Source: CADEEN01 sp963783785
Lineage (GTDB): Bacteria > Pseudomonadota > Gammaproteobacteria > Burkholderiales > Burkholderiaceae_C
Direction: 5' to 3'
Length of the DNA: 64,000 bases
Assembly (NCBI GenBank): GCA_963783785.1
Contig: CAWAOQ010000019.1
Location: 30,687-94,686 of the forward strand
Shown here: positions 1 to 9,850 of the stretch, piece by piece
Numbering within the stretch: the stretch's first letter is position 1
How the letters are laid out: each line of letters begins with the position of its first letter
Notes under the pieces: model-generated
Database searches by the model: none
Told to the model about the DNA's origin: nothing
What the model saw: only the letters and a program-made list of their open reading frames with translations
Translations under genes and position numbers: made by a program

Positions 1-1738
1 GATTTCGGGCAGGAGTTCGACAACTACCACGGCTTCTACCGGGCGACCGAGATCGCCGACGGCGACCTCGACTGCTACGTCTTCGCCGGGCCGGACATCG
101 GCGCCGCATTGGCGCGCTTCGTCGAGCTGATCGGCGGCACGGCGATGCCGCCGCGCTGGAGCCTGGGCTACGCCAATACTGCGATGGCGCTGGCCGACGT
201 ACCGGATGCGCAGGCTCGCATCGCGCGAGTTCCTGGCCACCGCGAAGCGGCTGCAGTTCCCGCTCTCGAGTTTCCACTTCGGCTCGGGCTACACCAGCCG
301 CGGCAAGCGGCGCTACGTGTTCACCTGGAACCGCGACAAGTTCCCCGACCCGCAACGCCTGCTGCAGGCCTTCCGCGATGCCGGCGTGCGCACCGTGGCC
401 AACCTCAAGCCCTGCCTGCTCGACGATCACCCGGCGTTCGAGTCGGTGGCCGCCGCGGGGGGCTTCATCCGCGAGGAGGGCGGTGCGGTCTGCCTCGACC
501 CGTTCTGGGACGGCTGGGGCGCCCACCTCGACTTCACGCGCGACAGCGACCGCCATTGGTGGCAGGACAACCTGCAGCGGCAGGTGCTCGAGGTCGGCTT
601 CGATGCCGGCTGGAACGACAACAACGAGTACCCGATCTGGAACGAGGCCGGCGTCACGCATGCCGGCGGCCATCCGCTGCCGATCCACCGCTCGCGGCCA
701 CTGCACCCGCTGTTGATGACCGAGGCCACGGCCGAACGGCAACGCGCGCTGAAGCCCGGCGAGCGCACCTACACGGTCACGCGCGCGGGCCCGCCGGGCA
801 TCCAGCGCACGGCGCAGACCTGGTCGGGCGACAACACCACCAGCTGGCACACGCTGCGCTGGAACCAGCGCATGGCGCTGACGATGAGCCTGTCGGGCAT
901 GTTCAACATCGGCCACGACATCGGCGGCTTCTTCGGGCCGGTGCCCGACGCCGAACTGCTGATCCGCTGGACGCAGGCCTGCTGCCTCGTGCCGCGAATG
1001 ATCATGAATTCCTGGAAGGCCGATGGCAGCGTCAACACGCCGTGGCTGCATCCGCAGGCGACCGACACGATTCGCGAGGCGGTGCGGCTGCGTCTGCATC
1101 TGATGCCCTACCTCTACACGCTGATGTGGCAGGCAAGGCAGCAGCACCGCCCCGTGCTGCGGCCGACGTTCTTCCATTTCGCCGACGACCCGCGCTGCTG
1201 GCACGACAACGACGAGATGATGGTCGGCTCCGAACTGCTCGTGGCGCCGGTGTTCGAGCCCGGCCAGCGCGAACGAAGCCTCTACCTGCCGAAGGGATCG
1301 CACGCCGCCGGCTGGTACGACTTCTGGAGCGGCCGCTACTGGCCCGGTGGGGCGACGGTCACCGTGCCCGCCGGGATGGATCGGCTGCCGCTGTTCGTGC
1401 GTGCCGGCGCGTTGCTCGCCACCACCGATACCTGGGACGACAAGGCACTCACGGAAGAGCCTTCGCGTGCGCTTCGCTATTTCCCGCCGCCGGCCGGCAT
1501 CGAGGGATTGCCTTCGACCGTCGAGCTTTTCGAGGACAACGGAATGCAGACCGGGGATGCCGCCGACGGCCATGTGGTGCATCGGTTCTGGGCCAGTGCC
1601 GACGCAATTACCCTTCGCGTCAGGACCGTGCAGTCCGGTCACTGGCCACTGCCTTACAGGCAGATTCGCGTCGTCTTGCCTGCCGGCGAACAACGTCGAC
1701 TGGAACTGGTATCGGACGGCATCGCGCTGGTGCGATGA
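1..1738 (+). CDS. Glycoside hydrolase family 31 (alpha-glucosidase-like), 5' partial, one frameshift
   Basis: This is the C-terminal ~578 residues of a GH31 enzyme, a family that hydrolyses alpha-glucosides and alpha-xylosides; its start lies outside the window. The GH31 nucleophile region reads WNDNNEY (near base 613), with Asp in the family position, and the acid/base region reads WSGDN (near 822). The C-terminal beta-sandwich (LLVAPVFEPG, LPKGSHAAGWYDFW) follows. Reading starts in frame 1 and must move by one base near position 226: removing one C turns IARVPG into IAEFLATAKRLQF, which continues the domain smoothly. The stop overlaps the next ATG (ATGA), so the two genes are probably co-translated. 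No signal peptide can be judged because the N terminus is missing. Substrate is not predictable from what is seen. Confidence 0.9.
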
Positions 1739-2677
1739 ACCAGTGGCCCTGGCTTGGCAACGCGCAGGCCACCGCCGACCGGCGTGATGCCTTGCGCCAG
1801 TTGCTCGGTCCTTTGCCGGCCCTCGACGGCCCCCCGACCGGAGAGTTGCTCGACGCCCAAGAGCGCGACTTCGCCCGCATCGAACACTGGCGCCTGCACC
1901 TCAACAGCAAAGAGCCGGTGCCGGCGTTGCTGTTGTTGCCACCCGACCGGGAGCCGCGCGGCCTGGTGCTGTACTGCCATGCCCATGGCAACAACTTCGC
2001 CATCGGCAAGGACGAGTTGCTGCGTTGGCCGCCCCGCGCTGCAACCGCCCCCGTACGGCGAGGTGTTGCCGGCGATCGGCGTCGCGGTGCTGGCCATTGA
2101 CCATTGGTGTTTCGGCGAGCGGGCGCACCACAGCGAAAGGGCACTGGTCAAGCAATTGACGTGGGAGGGCTGCACGCTCTGGGGCCACCGCATCCACGAC
2201 TCGCTGGCGGCACTGCAATGGCTGCGCGGGCAGTCGCGCTTCAGCGCCGCTCCGACGGCGGCACTCGGTCTGTCGATGGGCAGCGCAATGGCGCTCTGGA
2301 CGGCAGCGCTCGATCCAGGGATCGATGCCTGCATCGAGCTCTGCGGCCTCGCCGAGTACGACGCGTTGATCGAAACGGGCGGCCACGACCTGCACGGTGA
2401 GTACTTCTTCGTGCCCGGTCTGCGGTGCGCGTTCAGCGCGGCTGAAATCGCGGCGCTGATCGCCCCGCGACCCCACCTGTCGCTGGTCGGCCATGACGAC
2501 CCGTTGACGCCCCCAGCGGGCGTGGCGAGCATCGATCGCGTGCTGCACGAGACCTACGCAGCGCTGGGCCGCCCTGCGGGCTGGCGGCAGTGCGTGTTCG
2601 CGACAGGCCACCAGGAAACGCCGGCGATGCGCAGCGAAGTCCTCCAGGCACTGGAGCGGCTCATGGCTGGGAACTGA
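1735..2677 (+). CDS. Alpha/beta hydrolase (dienelactone hydrolase/acetyl-esterase-like), one frameshift
   Basis: About 313 residues of a serine hydrolase with alpha/beta fold. The nucleophile elbow is GLSMGS (near 2272), a possible acid lies in VGHDDPLTP, and a catalytic His in ATGHQETP close to the C terminus. An oxyanion-type motif YCHAHGNN lies near residue 80. The ATG overlaps the stop of the GH31 gene by four bases, which suggests joint action on a carbohydrate, for instance ester removal next to glycoside cleavage; that is inference from context. Frame 1 passes to frame 2 near 2023: dropping one C gives DELLVGRPALQPPPYGEV across the break. The substrate is unknown. It could also be a general carboxylesterase. 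Confidence 0.8.
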
Positions 2678-2691
2678 TGGCCAAGGACTGG

Positions 2692-2779
2692 CGGAGGGAG
2701 CGGGATTCGAACCCGCGGGGGGCTATTAACCCCCACACGCTTTCCAGGCGTGCGACTTAAACCGCTCATCCATCCCTCC
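2692..2779 (-). tRNA. tRNA-Ser (anticodon GGA)
   Basis: On the minus strand a class II tRNA folds cleanly. The acceptor stem is GGAGGGA (2779-2773) with TCCCTCC (2699-2693), the discriminator is G, and CCA is encoded at 2691-2689. The anticodon loop CTGGAAA sits on a CACGC/GCGTG stem and gives GGA, which reads UCC/UCU serine codons. The long variable arm (GGGGG...CCCCC) is typical of serine tRNAs, and the T loop is GTTCGAATC. Confidence 0.97.
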
Positions 2780-2800
2780 GCGGATGGCAAGGCGCGAAGT

Positions 2801-3175
2801 TTAGCTGACGGTGCTCAGCGCATGCGCCTTCAGCACCTCGAGCGCAACGAACTCGAGAGCGCGTTCGTGGGTTGATTCCAGCACCACCGGCGGTGCGTGC
2901 CCGTCGGCCAGCGCCTCGCGCCAGCGCAGCGCGCAGACGCACCAACGGTCGCCGGGCTGCAGGCCGCGAAAGCGGGCCTCGGGGCGCGGCGTGATCAGGT
3001 CGTTGCCGCGCTCCATCTGCTGGTTCAGAAAGCCCACCGTGACCTTGGCGCAGATCACGTGGCTGCCGGCGTCGTGCTCGTCGGTGTGGCAGCAGCCGTC
3101 GCGGTAGAAGCCGGTCAACGGGTCGAACGAGCAGGGCACGAGCGCGGTGCCCAGCACATTGCGGGCGCGGCTCAT
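2801..3175 (-). CDS. DUF2237 family protein
   Basis: A 124-residue soluble protein of the DUF2237/COG3651 family, whose role is unknown. The family hallmarks are visible: LGTALVPCSFDPLTGFYRDG near the N terminus, the CC pair and His/Asp-rich stretch that follow (GCCHTDEHDAGSHVIC), and CALRWREALADGHAPPVVLE. The conserved Cys and His residues hint at metal binding, but this is not shown. Its ATG overlaps the stop of the SPFH gene (ATGA), so it is translated as the second gene of that unit. It lies beside tRNA-Ser on the same strand. Confidence 0.85.
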   Translation of the reverse strand: MSRARNVLGTALVPCSFDPLTGFYRDGCCHTDEHDAGSHVICAKVTVGFLNQQMERGNDLITPRPEARFRGLQPGDRWCVCALRWREALADGHAPPVVLESTHERALEFVALEVLKAHALSTVS

Positions 3176-4095
3176 CGGGGTGCGGGCGCCTGACTCTTGT
3201 TGATGATCGCCATCGCGGTGGCGATCAGTCCCGACACCTCGCTCATGTTGCCGGGCACGATCATCGTGTTGTTCTTCTGCGCCAGTTGGCTGTACGCCTC
3301 GACCGCCTTCTCGGCCACCTTCAGCTGCACTGCCTGCTCGCCACCGGGCTCGCGGATGGCCAGCGCCACCTTGCGGATCGCGTCGGCGGTGGCTTCGGCC
3401 ACGGCGACGATTGCCGCGGCCTGACCCTGCGCATTGTTGATCTCGGCCTGCTTCTCGCCCTCGGAGCGGGCGATGAAGGCCTCCCGTTCGCCGGTGGCGA
3501 TGTTGATCTGTTCCTGGCGCCGGCCTTCGGAAGCGGCGATCAGCGCGCGCTTCTCGCGCTCGGCGGTGATCTGCGCCTGCATCGCATGCAGGATCGCGGC
3601 CGGAGGCGTCAGGTCCTTGATCTCGTAACGCAGCACCTTCACGCCCCAGTTCAGCGCCGCTTCGTCCAGCGCGTTGACCACCGCGGTGTTGATCGCGGTG
3701 CGCTCCTCGAAGGTGCGGTCGAGTTCCATCTTGCCGATCACGCTGCGCAGCGTGGTCTGGGCCAGTTGGGTGATGGCGATGATGTAGTTGGACGCGCCAT
3801 AGCTGGCGCGCATCGGGTCGGTGACCTGGAAATACAGGATGCCATCGACGGTGAGCTGGGTGTTGTCCTTGGTGATGCAGACCTGGCTCGGCACGTCGAG
3901 CGGGATCTCCTTGAGGGAATGGCGGTAGCTCACGCGGTCGATGAACGGCACCAGGATGTTGAGCCCGGGCGTCAGCGTGGCGTGGTACTTGCCCAGCCGC
4001 TCGACGACCCAGGCGTGCTGTTGCGGCACGACCTTGAGCGAGCGCATGACGAAGATCGCGGCGATGACCAGGATGACGATGAAGACGGCTTCCAT
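3172..4095 (-). CDS. SPFH/stomatin-like membrane protease accessory protein (QmcA type)
   Basis: A 307-residue stomatin/prohibitin-family protein. It has one N-terminal membrane segment (FIVILVIAAIFVMRSL), then an SPFH domain (VVPQQHAWVVERLGKY through about residue 180), then an Ala/Glu-rich coiled coil (EREKRALIAASEGRRQ, AEATADAIRK) used for oligomer assembly. Such proteins form large membrane rings and are usually paired with an NfeD protein, which here follows as the upstream gene of the same strand (4116-4559), 20 bases away. This pairing supports a role in membrane protein quality control or microdomain organisation. The start is the ATG directly before the membrane segment. Confidence 0.93.
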   Translation of the reverse strand: MEAVFIVILVIAAIFVMRSLKVVPQQHAWVVERLGKYHATLTPGLNILVPFIDRVSYRHSLKEIPLDVPSQVCITKDNTQLTVDGILYFQVTDPMRASYGASNYIIAITQLAQTTLRSVIGKMELDRTFEERTAINTAVVNALDEAALNWGVKVLRYEIKDLTPPAAILHAMQAQITAEREKRALIAASEGRRQEQINIATGEREAFIARSEGEKQAEINNAQGQAAAIVAVAEATADAIRKVALAIREPGGEQAVQLKVAEKAVEAYSQLAQKNNTMIVPGNMSEVSGLIATAMAIINKSQAPAPR

Positions 4096-4115
4096 GGGAT
4101 GCTTTCAGGTTGATT

Positions 4116-4559
4116 TCAGTGGGTGCGCGGGGCACGGAGCAACAGCAGGCGGTTGCCATCGACGGCGTGGATCACGAATGCGCCGGGCGCCGGCGTGCCG
4201 CTGCCGGCGTAGCGAACCGACCAGCTCGCGCCGCGGTAATCGACTTTCGCGGTGCCGTCGGCAGACCATTCGGCCACATGAACCGTCTCGCCGATGTCGA
4301 GGTTGACGTCGCGGTTCTCGCTGGCAGGGGCCGCAGCGGGGCGCCGGCTGCGCCTGACATGCCAGGCCGCGACAGCGCCGCCGCCAACCAGCGCTGCCGC
4401 CAGCAACTGCCCGTTGAAGGCCACGCCCAGGTGCGCTGCGAGCGCCGCCGCGGCGGCGCCGAGTGCCAGCATCAGCAGGTAGAACGTGCCTGTCGCCAGC
4501 TCGGCGGCCACCAGCACGCCGGCCACGATCCACCAGCTTGTCGCTGCGCTCCAATCCAT
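4116..4559 (-). CDS. NfeD family membrane protein
   Basis: A 147-residue NfeD-type protein. Two to three hydrophobic segments (residues about 8-70, IVAGVLVAAELATGTFYLLM and LLAAALVGGGAVAAW) are followed by a C-terminal OB-fold-like domain (GETVHVAEWSADGTAKVDYRGASWSVRY) facing the cytoplasm or periplasm. NfeD proteins are partners of SPFH/stomatin proteins; the SPFH gene lies immediately downstream. This is the short form without an N-terminal serine-protease domain. It is probably the first gene of a three-gene unit nfeD-SPFH-DUF2237. Confidence 0.9.
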   Translation of the reverse strand: MDWSAATSWWIVAGVLVAAELATGTFYLLMLALGAAAAALAAHLGVAFNGQLLAAALVGGGAVAAWHVRRSRRPAAAPASENRDVNLDIGETVHVAEWSADGTAKVDYRGASWSVRYAGSGTPAPGAFVIHAVDGNRLLLLRAPRTH

Positions 4560-4719
4560 CGCGGGCTCCCTTTGTCCGGCCGCAGTGTATCGAGTTGGAT
4601 GCTTGCCCCCATTGACGCCTGCGGCGCCGCCCTCCGAGGGGGTTGCCCGCGAGGGGCGGCCCGGCGCGGGCTGGCCCTACACTGCGCGCTCTTCCGCGCC
4701 ACCTGACAGGGTCTCGACG

Positions 4720-6984
4720 ATGCAGCGCTTCCACTTTCCGATCGTCATCATCGACGAGGACTACCGCTCCGAGAATACGTCGGGCCTGGGCATTCGCGCG
4801 CTGGCGCAGGCGATCGAGAAGGAAGGCTTCGAGGTCATCGGCACCACCAGCTACGGCGACCTGACCTCGTTCGCGCAGCAGCAGAGCCGCGCTTCGGCCT
4901 TCATCCTGTCGATCGACGACGAGGAGTTCACGCCCGGACCCGAGCTCGACCCCGCGGTGCTGCACCTGCGCAAGTTCATCCAGGAAATCCGCTTCAAGAA
5001 CGCCGACATCCCGATCTACCTGTACGGCGAGACGCGCACCTCGCAGCACATCCCGAACGACATCCTGCGCGAGCTGCACGGCTTCATCCACATGTTCGAG
5101 GACACGCCGGAGTTCGTCGCCCGACACATCATCCGCGAAGCCAAGAGCTACCTCGACGGGCTGGCGCCGCCGTTCTTCAAGGCCTTGATGGGCTACGCGC
5201 AGGACGGTTCGTACTCCTGGCATTGCCCCGGCCACTCGGGCGGCGTGGCGTTCCTGAAGAGCCCGGTCGGCCAGATGTTCCACCAGTTCTTCGGCGAGAA
5301 CATGCTGCGCGCGGATGTCTGCAACTCGGTCGAAGAACTCGGCCAGCTGCTCGACCACACCGGCCCGGTGGCCGAGAGCGAACGCAATGCGGCGCGCATC
5401 TTCAATGCCGACCACTGTTTCTTCGTCACCAACGGCACCAGCACCTCCAACAAGATGGTCTGGCACCACACGGTGGCGCCTGGCGATGTGGTGGTGGTCG
5501 ACCGCAATTGCCACAAGTCGATCCTGCATTCGATCATCATGACCGGCGCAGTGCCGGTGTTCCTGACGCCAACGCGCAACCACTACGGCATCATCGGGCC
5601 GATCCCCGAGAGCGAGTTCTCCCCGGAAGCCATCCGCCGCAAGATAGCCGCCAACCCCTTGCTGGCGGGCGTCGACGCGAGCACGGTCAAGCCGCGCATC
5701 CTGACCGTGACGCAGAGCACCTACGACGGCGTGCTCTACAACACCGAGACCATCAAGGCCAAGCTCGACGGCTGGATCGACACGCTGCATTTCGACGAGG
5801 CCTGGCTGCCGCACGCCGCATTCCACAAGTTCTATGCCCAGTACCACGCGATGGGCAAGCACGGCCCGCGGCCCAAGGATGCGGTGGTGTACGCCACCCA
5901 GAGCACGCACAAGCTGCTGGCCGGCCTCTCCCAGGCGTCGCAGGTGCTGGTGCAGGATTCGCAGCGCAACAAGCTCGACCGGCACCTGTTCAACGAGGCC
6001 TACCTGATGCACACGTCGACGTCGCCGCAGTACGCGATCATCGCCTCGTGCGACGTGGCGGCGGCGATGATGGAGCCGCCGGGCGGCACCGCGCTGGTCG
6101 AGGAGAGCATCCGCGAGGCGCTCGACTTCCGCCGTGCGATGCGCAAGGTCGACAAGGAATTCGGCAAGGATTGGTGGTTCAAGGTCTGGGGCCCGGAGAA
6201 GCTGGCCGGCGAGGGCATCGGCAACCGCGACGACTGGGTGCTCAATGCCAACGAGAAGTGGCATGGCTTCGGCGACCTGGCGGCGGGCTTCAACATGCTC
6301 GACCCGATCAAGAGCACGATCATCACGCCGGGCCTGGATGTCAGCGGCAAGTTCGCCAAGAGCGGCATCCCGGCGTCGATCGTCACCAAGTTCCTCGCCG
6401 AGCACGGGGTGGTGGTCGAGAAGACCGGCCTGTACTCGCTGTTCATCATGTTCACGATCGGCATCACCAAGGGCCGCTGGAACACGATGCTCACCGCGCT
6501 GCAGCAGTTCAAGGACGACTACGACCGCAACCAGCCGATGTGGCGCATCCTGCCCGAGTTCTGCGCCGCGCATCCGATGTACGAGCGCAAGGGCCTGCGC
6601 GACCTGTGTCAGGAAATCCACGAGATGTACGCCAAGGGCGACATCGCGCGGCTGGTCACCGAGATGTACCTGTCCGACCTGCATCCGGCGATGAAACCGG
6701 CCGATGCCTACGCCCGCATCGCGCACCGAGACACCGAGCGGGTGGACATCGACGCGCTCGAAGGTCGCATCACGACGTCCCTGCTGACGCCGTACCCGCC
6801 GGGCATTCCGCTGCTGATCCCCGGTGAGCGGTTCAATCGCAAGATCGTCGATTACCTTCGCTTCACGCGCGAATTCAATCTGCGCTTCCCGGGCTTCGAC
6901 ACCGACGTGCACGGCCTGGTCGAGGACGAAGCGCCGGGGCCCGATGGCCGCAAGCGCTACTACGTCGACTGCGTCAGGGCCTGA
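4720..6984 (+). CDS. Class I Orn/Lys/Arg decarboxylase, biodegradative (arginine/lysine) type
   Basis: A 754-residue PLP enzyme with the full three-part layout of inducible AdiA/LdcI enzymes: an N-terminal CheY-like wing domain (IVIIDEDYRSENTSG onward), a large PLP domain, and a C-terminal domain. The PLP-binding lysine is in ATQSTHKLLAGLSQ (Lys at about residue 398), with the usual His just before it. SYSWHCPGHSGG and FVTNGTSTSNKMV are further family signatures. Length matches arginine decarboxylase AdiA (about 755). It would consume a proton and release CO2 and a polyamine, giving acid resistance or polyamine supply. No antiporter gene is adjacent, so the acid-resistance role is unsupported by context. 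The ATG at 4720 starts the conserved wing domain; longer upstream reading is GC-rich and unconserved. Confidence 0.93.
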   Translation: MQRFHFPIVIIDEDYRSENTSGLGIRALAQAIEKEGFEVIGTTSYGDLTSFAQQQSRASAFILSIDDEEFTPGPELDPAVLHLRKFIQEIRFKNADIPIYLYGETRTSQHIPNDILRELHGFIHMFEDTPEFVARHIIREAKSYLDGLAPPFFKALMGYAQDGSYSWHCPGHSGGVAFLKSPVGQMFHQFFGENMLRADVCNSVEELGQLLDHTGPVAESERNAARIFNADHCFFVTNGTSTSNKMVWHHTVAPGDVVVVDRNCHKSILHSIIMTGAVPVFLTPTRNHYGIIGPIPESEFSPEAIRRKIAANPLLAGVDASTVKPRILTVTQSTYDGVLYNTETIKAKLDGWIDTLHFDEAWLPHAAFHKFYAQYHAMGKHGPRPKDAVVYATQSTHKLLAGLSQASQVLVQDSQRNKLDRHLFNEAYLMHTSTSPQYAIIASCDVAAAMMEPPGGTALVEESIREALDFRRAMRKVDKEFGKDWWFKVWGPEKLAGEGIGNRDDWVLNANEKWHGFGDLAAGFNMLDPIKSTIITPGLDVSGKFAKSGIPASIVTKFLAEHGVVVEKTGLYSLFIMFTIGITKGRWNTMLTALQQFKDDYDRNQPMWRILPEFCAAHPMYERKGLRDLCQEIHEMYAKGDIARLVTEMYLSDLHPAMKPADAYARIAHRDTERVDIDALEGRITTSLLTPYPPGIPLLIPGERFNRKIVDYLRFTREFNLRFPGFDTDVHGLVEDEAPGPDGRKRYYVDCVRA

Positions 6985-7048
6985 GGCCGTCGCCGCGGTT
7001 GTGGCCTAATCCGCGCTGGTTCAATATTCACAGAGCATCGAGACCGCC

Positions 7049-7216
7049 ATGGGCAACAAGATCAAGACCGAAGCCGACCGCAAGGCCACCCCGCGTCCCG
7101 CAGCGCCCCCCGGCGTGGCGTTCACCGCGGGCCACGGTCAGAAGGTGAGCCTGGAGCGCGGTTCGCACACCCGCAGCAAGAAGAACCCCGGCAAGCGGGC
7201 CAAGAAGGGCGGTTGA
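7049..7216 (+). CDS. Small basic hypothetical protein (55 aa)
   Basis: A 55-residue ORF starting ATGGGCAACAAG and ending TGA at 7214. The product is rich in Lys, Arg, Gly and Pro, with a tail TRSKKNPGKRAKKGG, and has no membrane segment. Codons use G or C heavily in third positions, as neighbouring genes do, and it fills most of the gap between the decarboxylase and the flavoprotein gene. The charge suggests nucleic-acid or ribosome binding, but no family is recognised. Short basic proteins of this kind are common in Burkholderiales. Confidence 0.6.
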   Translation: MGNKIKTEADRKATPRPAAPPGVAFTAGHGQKVSLERGSHTRSKKNPGKRAKKGG

Positions 7217-7256
7217 TCCGCCAGCGGCGCCGGTTGCGCCGCCGCCTCTGACGGCC

Positions 7257-8925
7257 ATGCTTCGACTGACCGAGCTGCGGCTGCCGCTGGACCATGCCGA
7301 CGGTGCATTGCGCGCTGCCGTCTTGTCGCGGCTCGGGATCCGCGATGCCGATCTGGTGGCCTGCACCATCGCCAGGCGTGCCTACGACGCACGCAAGAAG
7401 ACGGCGATCCAGCTGATCTATACCGTCGACTGCGAAGTCGCTGACGACGCGGCGGTGCTGCGTCGACTGGCATCCGACCCGCATGTGCGGCCGGCACCGG
7501 ACACGACGTACCGCTTCGTCGGCCATGCGCCGGCCGACTTCCATGCCGAGCAGCGATCGCGCCCGTTGGTCATCGGCTTCGGACCCTGCGGCATCTTCGC
7601 GGCGCTGATCCTGGCGCAGATGGGACTGCGGCCGATCGTTCTCGAGCGCGGCAAATCGGTTCGCGAACGCACCAAGGACACCTGGGGCCTGTGGCGCCGC
7701 GGCGTGCTGAATCCGGAGTCGAACGTGCAGTTCGGCGAGGGCGGGGCGGGCACGTTTTCGGACGGCAAGCTGTGGAGCCAGATCAGCGACCCGAGGCACC
7801 TGACGCGCAAGGTGCTCACCGAGTTCGTGAAGGCCGGCGCGCCCGAGGAAATCCTCTTCGTCAGCAAGCCGCACATCGGCACCTTTCGGCTGGTCAGCAT
7901 GGTCGAGAAGATGCGTGGCGACATCGAGGCGCTCGGTGGCGAGATTCGCTTCCAGCAACGTGTCGCCGACGTGCTGATCGAAGGCGGCGCCATCCGCGGG
8001 GTGACGCTGGCATCGGGCGAGCAACTGCGCGCCGACCATGTCGTGCTGGCGCTCGGCCACAGTGCGCGCGACACCTTCGAGATGCTGCATCGGCGCGGCG
8101 TCTTCATGGAGGCCAAGCCGTTCTCGATCGGCTACCGCATCGAGCATCCGCAGAGCCTGATCGACCGTGCGCGCTTCGGACCCAGCGCCGGCCACCCGAT
8201 CCTCGGCGCGGCCGACTACAGACTGGTCCATCACGCGAAGAACGGCCGCTCGGTCTACAGCTTCTGCATGTGCCCGGGCGGCACGGTGGTGGCTGCGACC
8301 TCCGAGCCCGAGCGGGTGGTGACCAACGGCATGAGCCAGTATTCGCGCAACGAGCGCAACGCCAATGCCGGCATCGTGGTCGGTATCGCGCCCCAGGACT
8401 ACCGGCAGGACGGCCAGGCCGACGGGCCGGTCAACCCGCTGGACGGCATGGCCTTCCAACGGTTCTGGGAGTCGCGGGCCTATCGTGCTCGGCGGCGGCG
8501 GTTACGTGGCGCCGGGCCAGCTGGTCGGCGATTTCACGAAGGGCCAGCGCAGCAGCGGTTGGGGCAAGGTGCTGCCCTCCTACCAGCCCGGCGTCCGCCC
8601 GACCGACCTGGCCGAGCCCGGTCAGCCCAGCCTGCCCGGGTACGCGATCGCCGCGATCCGCGAGGCGCTGCCGGCGTTCGAGCGCCAGATCAAGGGCTTC
8701 TCGATGGCCGACGCGGTGCTGACCGGCGTCGAGACGCGCACCTCGTCACCGCTGCGCATCACCCGCGGCAAGGATTTCCAGAGCCTCAACGTCAAGGGCC
8801 TGTACCCGGCCGGGGAGGGCGCGGGTTATGCCGGCGGCATCATGTCGGCCGGCGTGGATGGCATCGAGGTGGCGGAGGCGCTGGCTGCTCAGTGGCTCAG
8901 CCAGCCTCGGCCGGCGTCGCCATGA
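7257..8925 (+). CDS. FAD-dependent dehydrogenase (COG2509 family), one frameshift
   Basis: A ~555-residue flavoprotein of unknown substrate, family COG2509. After an N-terminal domain of ~95 residues (RLPLDHADGAL, TIARRAYDARKK) comes an FAD-binding fold with VIGFGPCGIFAALILAQ and the ERGKSVRERTKDTW segment. Family motifs SNVQFGEGGAGTFSDGKL and EGAGYAGGIMSAGVDG (C-terminal FAD contact) are present. Frame 3 passes to frame 1 near 8484; removing one C gives ESRAYVLGGGGYVAPGQ, matching the family's conserved GGG-Y-APGQL stretch. The 3' end overlaps the convergent fabI stop by 29 bases. Confidence 0.85.
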
Positions 8926-9685
8926 CGTGGCTGAAGCCGCCGTCGACATAGGTGATCTCGGCGCTGATGCCGGCCGCCAGGTCCGACAGCAGGAACGCGG
9001 CGGCGTTGCCGACGTCATCGATCGTCACGGTGCGGCGGATCGGTGCGTTGGCGGCAAATTCGGCCTGCAGCTTGCCGAAGTCCTTGATGCCGGAGGCAGC
9101 CAGCGTCTTGATCGGGCCGGCCGAGATGCCGTTGACGCGCACGCCACGTGCGCCCAGGCTTTGGGCCAGGAAGCGCACGCTCGACTCCAGCGACGCCTTG
9201 GCCAGGCCCATCAGGTTGTAGTTGGGCACGTAGCGCACGGCGCCCAGGTAGCTCAGCGTCAGCAGTGCTGCGCCCGGGCGCAGGCGCGGCAGGGCCGCCT
9301 TCGCCATCGCCGGGAAGCTGTAGGCCGAGATGTCGTGGGCAATGCGGAAGTTCTCCCGGGTCATGCCGTCGAGGAAGTCACCGGCAATCGCCTCGCGCGG
9401 CGCATAGGCGATGGCATGGACGAAGCCGTCGAACTGGTCCCACGTCTCGCCGAGCTGGGCGAACAGGCGGTCGATCTGGGCGTCGTCGGCGACATCGCAC
9501 TCATGGACCTGGTTCGAGCCGAACTCGGCCGCGAACTCGGTGATGCGGTCCCTGAAGCGCTCGCCCTGGTAGCTGAACGCCAGTTCGGCCCCTTCGCGGT
9601 GGCAGGCACGGGCGATGCCGTAGGCGATCGAGCGGTTATTCAGAATCCCGGTGATCAGCAGCCTTTTGCCGGCAAGAAAGCCCAT
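8897..9685 (-). CDS. fabI: Enoyl-[acyl-carrier-protein] reductase (NADH), FabI
   Basis: A 262-residue short-chain dehydrogenase-fold enzyme that reduces trans-2-enoyl-ACP in the last step of each fatty-acid elongation cycle. It has the FabI cofactor motif GILNNRSIAYGIA at residues ~13-25, and the Tyr-x6-Lys catalytic pair in NYNLMGLAK. The end VTIDDVGNAAAFLLSDLA...GISAEITYVDGGF is typical. It is transcribed leftward, divergent from the rimP operon, with the 165-base gap between them holding the rimP promoter. The start ATGGGCTTT at 9685 matches the family N terminus. Confidence 0.97.
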   Translation of the reverse strand: MGFLAGKRLLITGILNNRSIAYGIARACHREGAELAFSYQGERFRDRITEFAAEFGSNQVHECDVADDAQIDRLFAQLGETWDQFDGFVHAIAYAPREAIAGDFLDGMTRENFRIAHDISAYSFPAMAKAALPRLRPGAALLTLSYLGAVRYVPNYNLMGLAKASLESSVRFLAQSLGARGVRVNGISAGPIKTLAASGIKDFGKLQAEFAANAPIRRTVTIDDVGNAAAFLLSDLAAGISAEITYVDGGFSHVMATPAEAG

Positions 9686-9747
9686 GAAACTCTCCGAGCG
9701 GATGACAAAACAAGGCGACGATTCTGGCACGGCCGCAGTGCAATCTG

Positions 9748-9776
9748 TTGCCGGTACGCGTCTTGCAGAGTACAAT
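9748..9776 (+). promoter_or_regulatory. Sigma-70 promoter of the rimP-nusA-infB operon
   Basis: TTGCCG (9748-9753) and TACAAT (9771-9776) are separated by exactly 17 bases and lie 75 bases before the rimP ATG. This matches the sigma-70 consensus in 4 of 6 and 5 of 6 positions. Transcription would start around 9783, giving a leader of about 68 nt that contains the hairpin at 9799-9828. Confidence 0.7.
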
Positions 9777-9798
9777 CCACGTTTCGCTGAAAACCCCT

Positions 9799-9828
9799 AT
9801 GGGCGGATTCATCCAGCCCATTTTTTTT
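9799..9828 (+). terminator. Rho-independent terminator inside the rimP-nusA leader (candidate attenuator)
   Basis: ATGGGC (9799-9804) pairs with GCCCAT (9816-9821), and the inner GGAT (9805-9808) pairs with ATCC (9811-9814). This is followed at once by eight T residues (9821-9828). It lies after the promoter and before rimP (ATG at 9851), so RNA made from that promoter must read through it to express nusA. There is no gene upstream on this strand for it to end. A leader terminator of this sort fits feedback by NusA, which stimulates hairpin termination; that link is inference. Confidence 0.75.
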
Positions 9829-9850
9829 GCTTGATTCACTTTCGCCGCGC

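Noticed and set aside
4105..6912. A 935-residue minus-strand frame across the decarboxylase gene
   Set aside because: It is antisense to a well-supported decarboxylase with catalytic motifs and shows only Arg/Val/Leu-rich low-complexity sequence.
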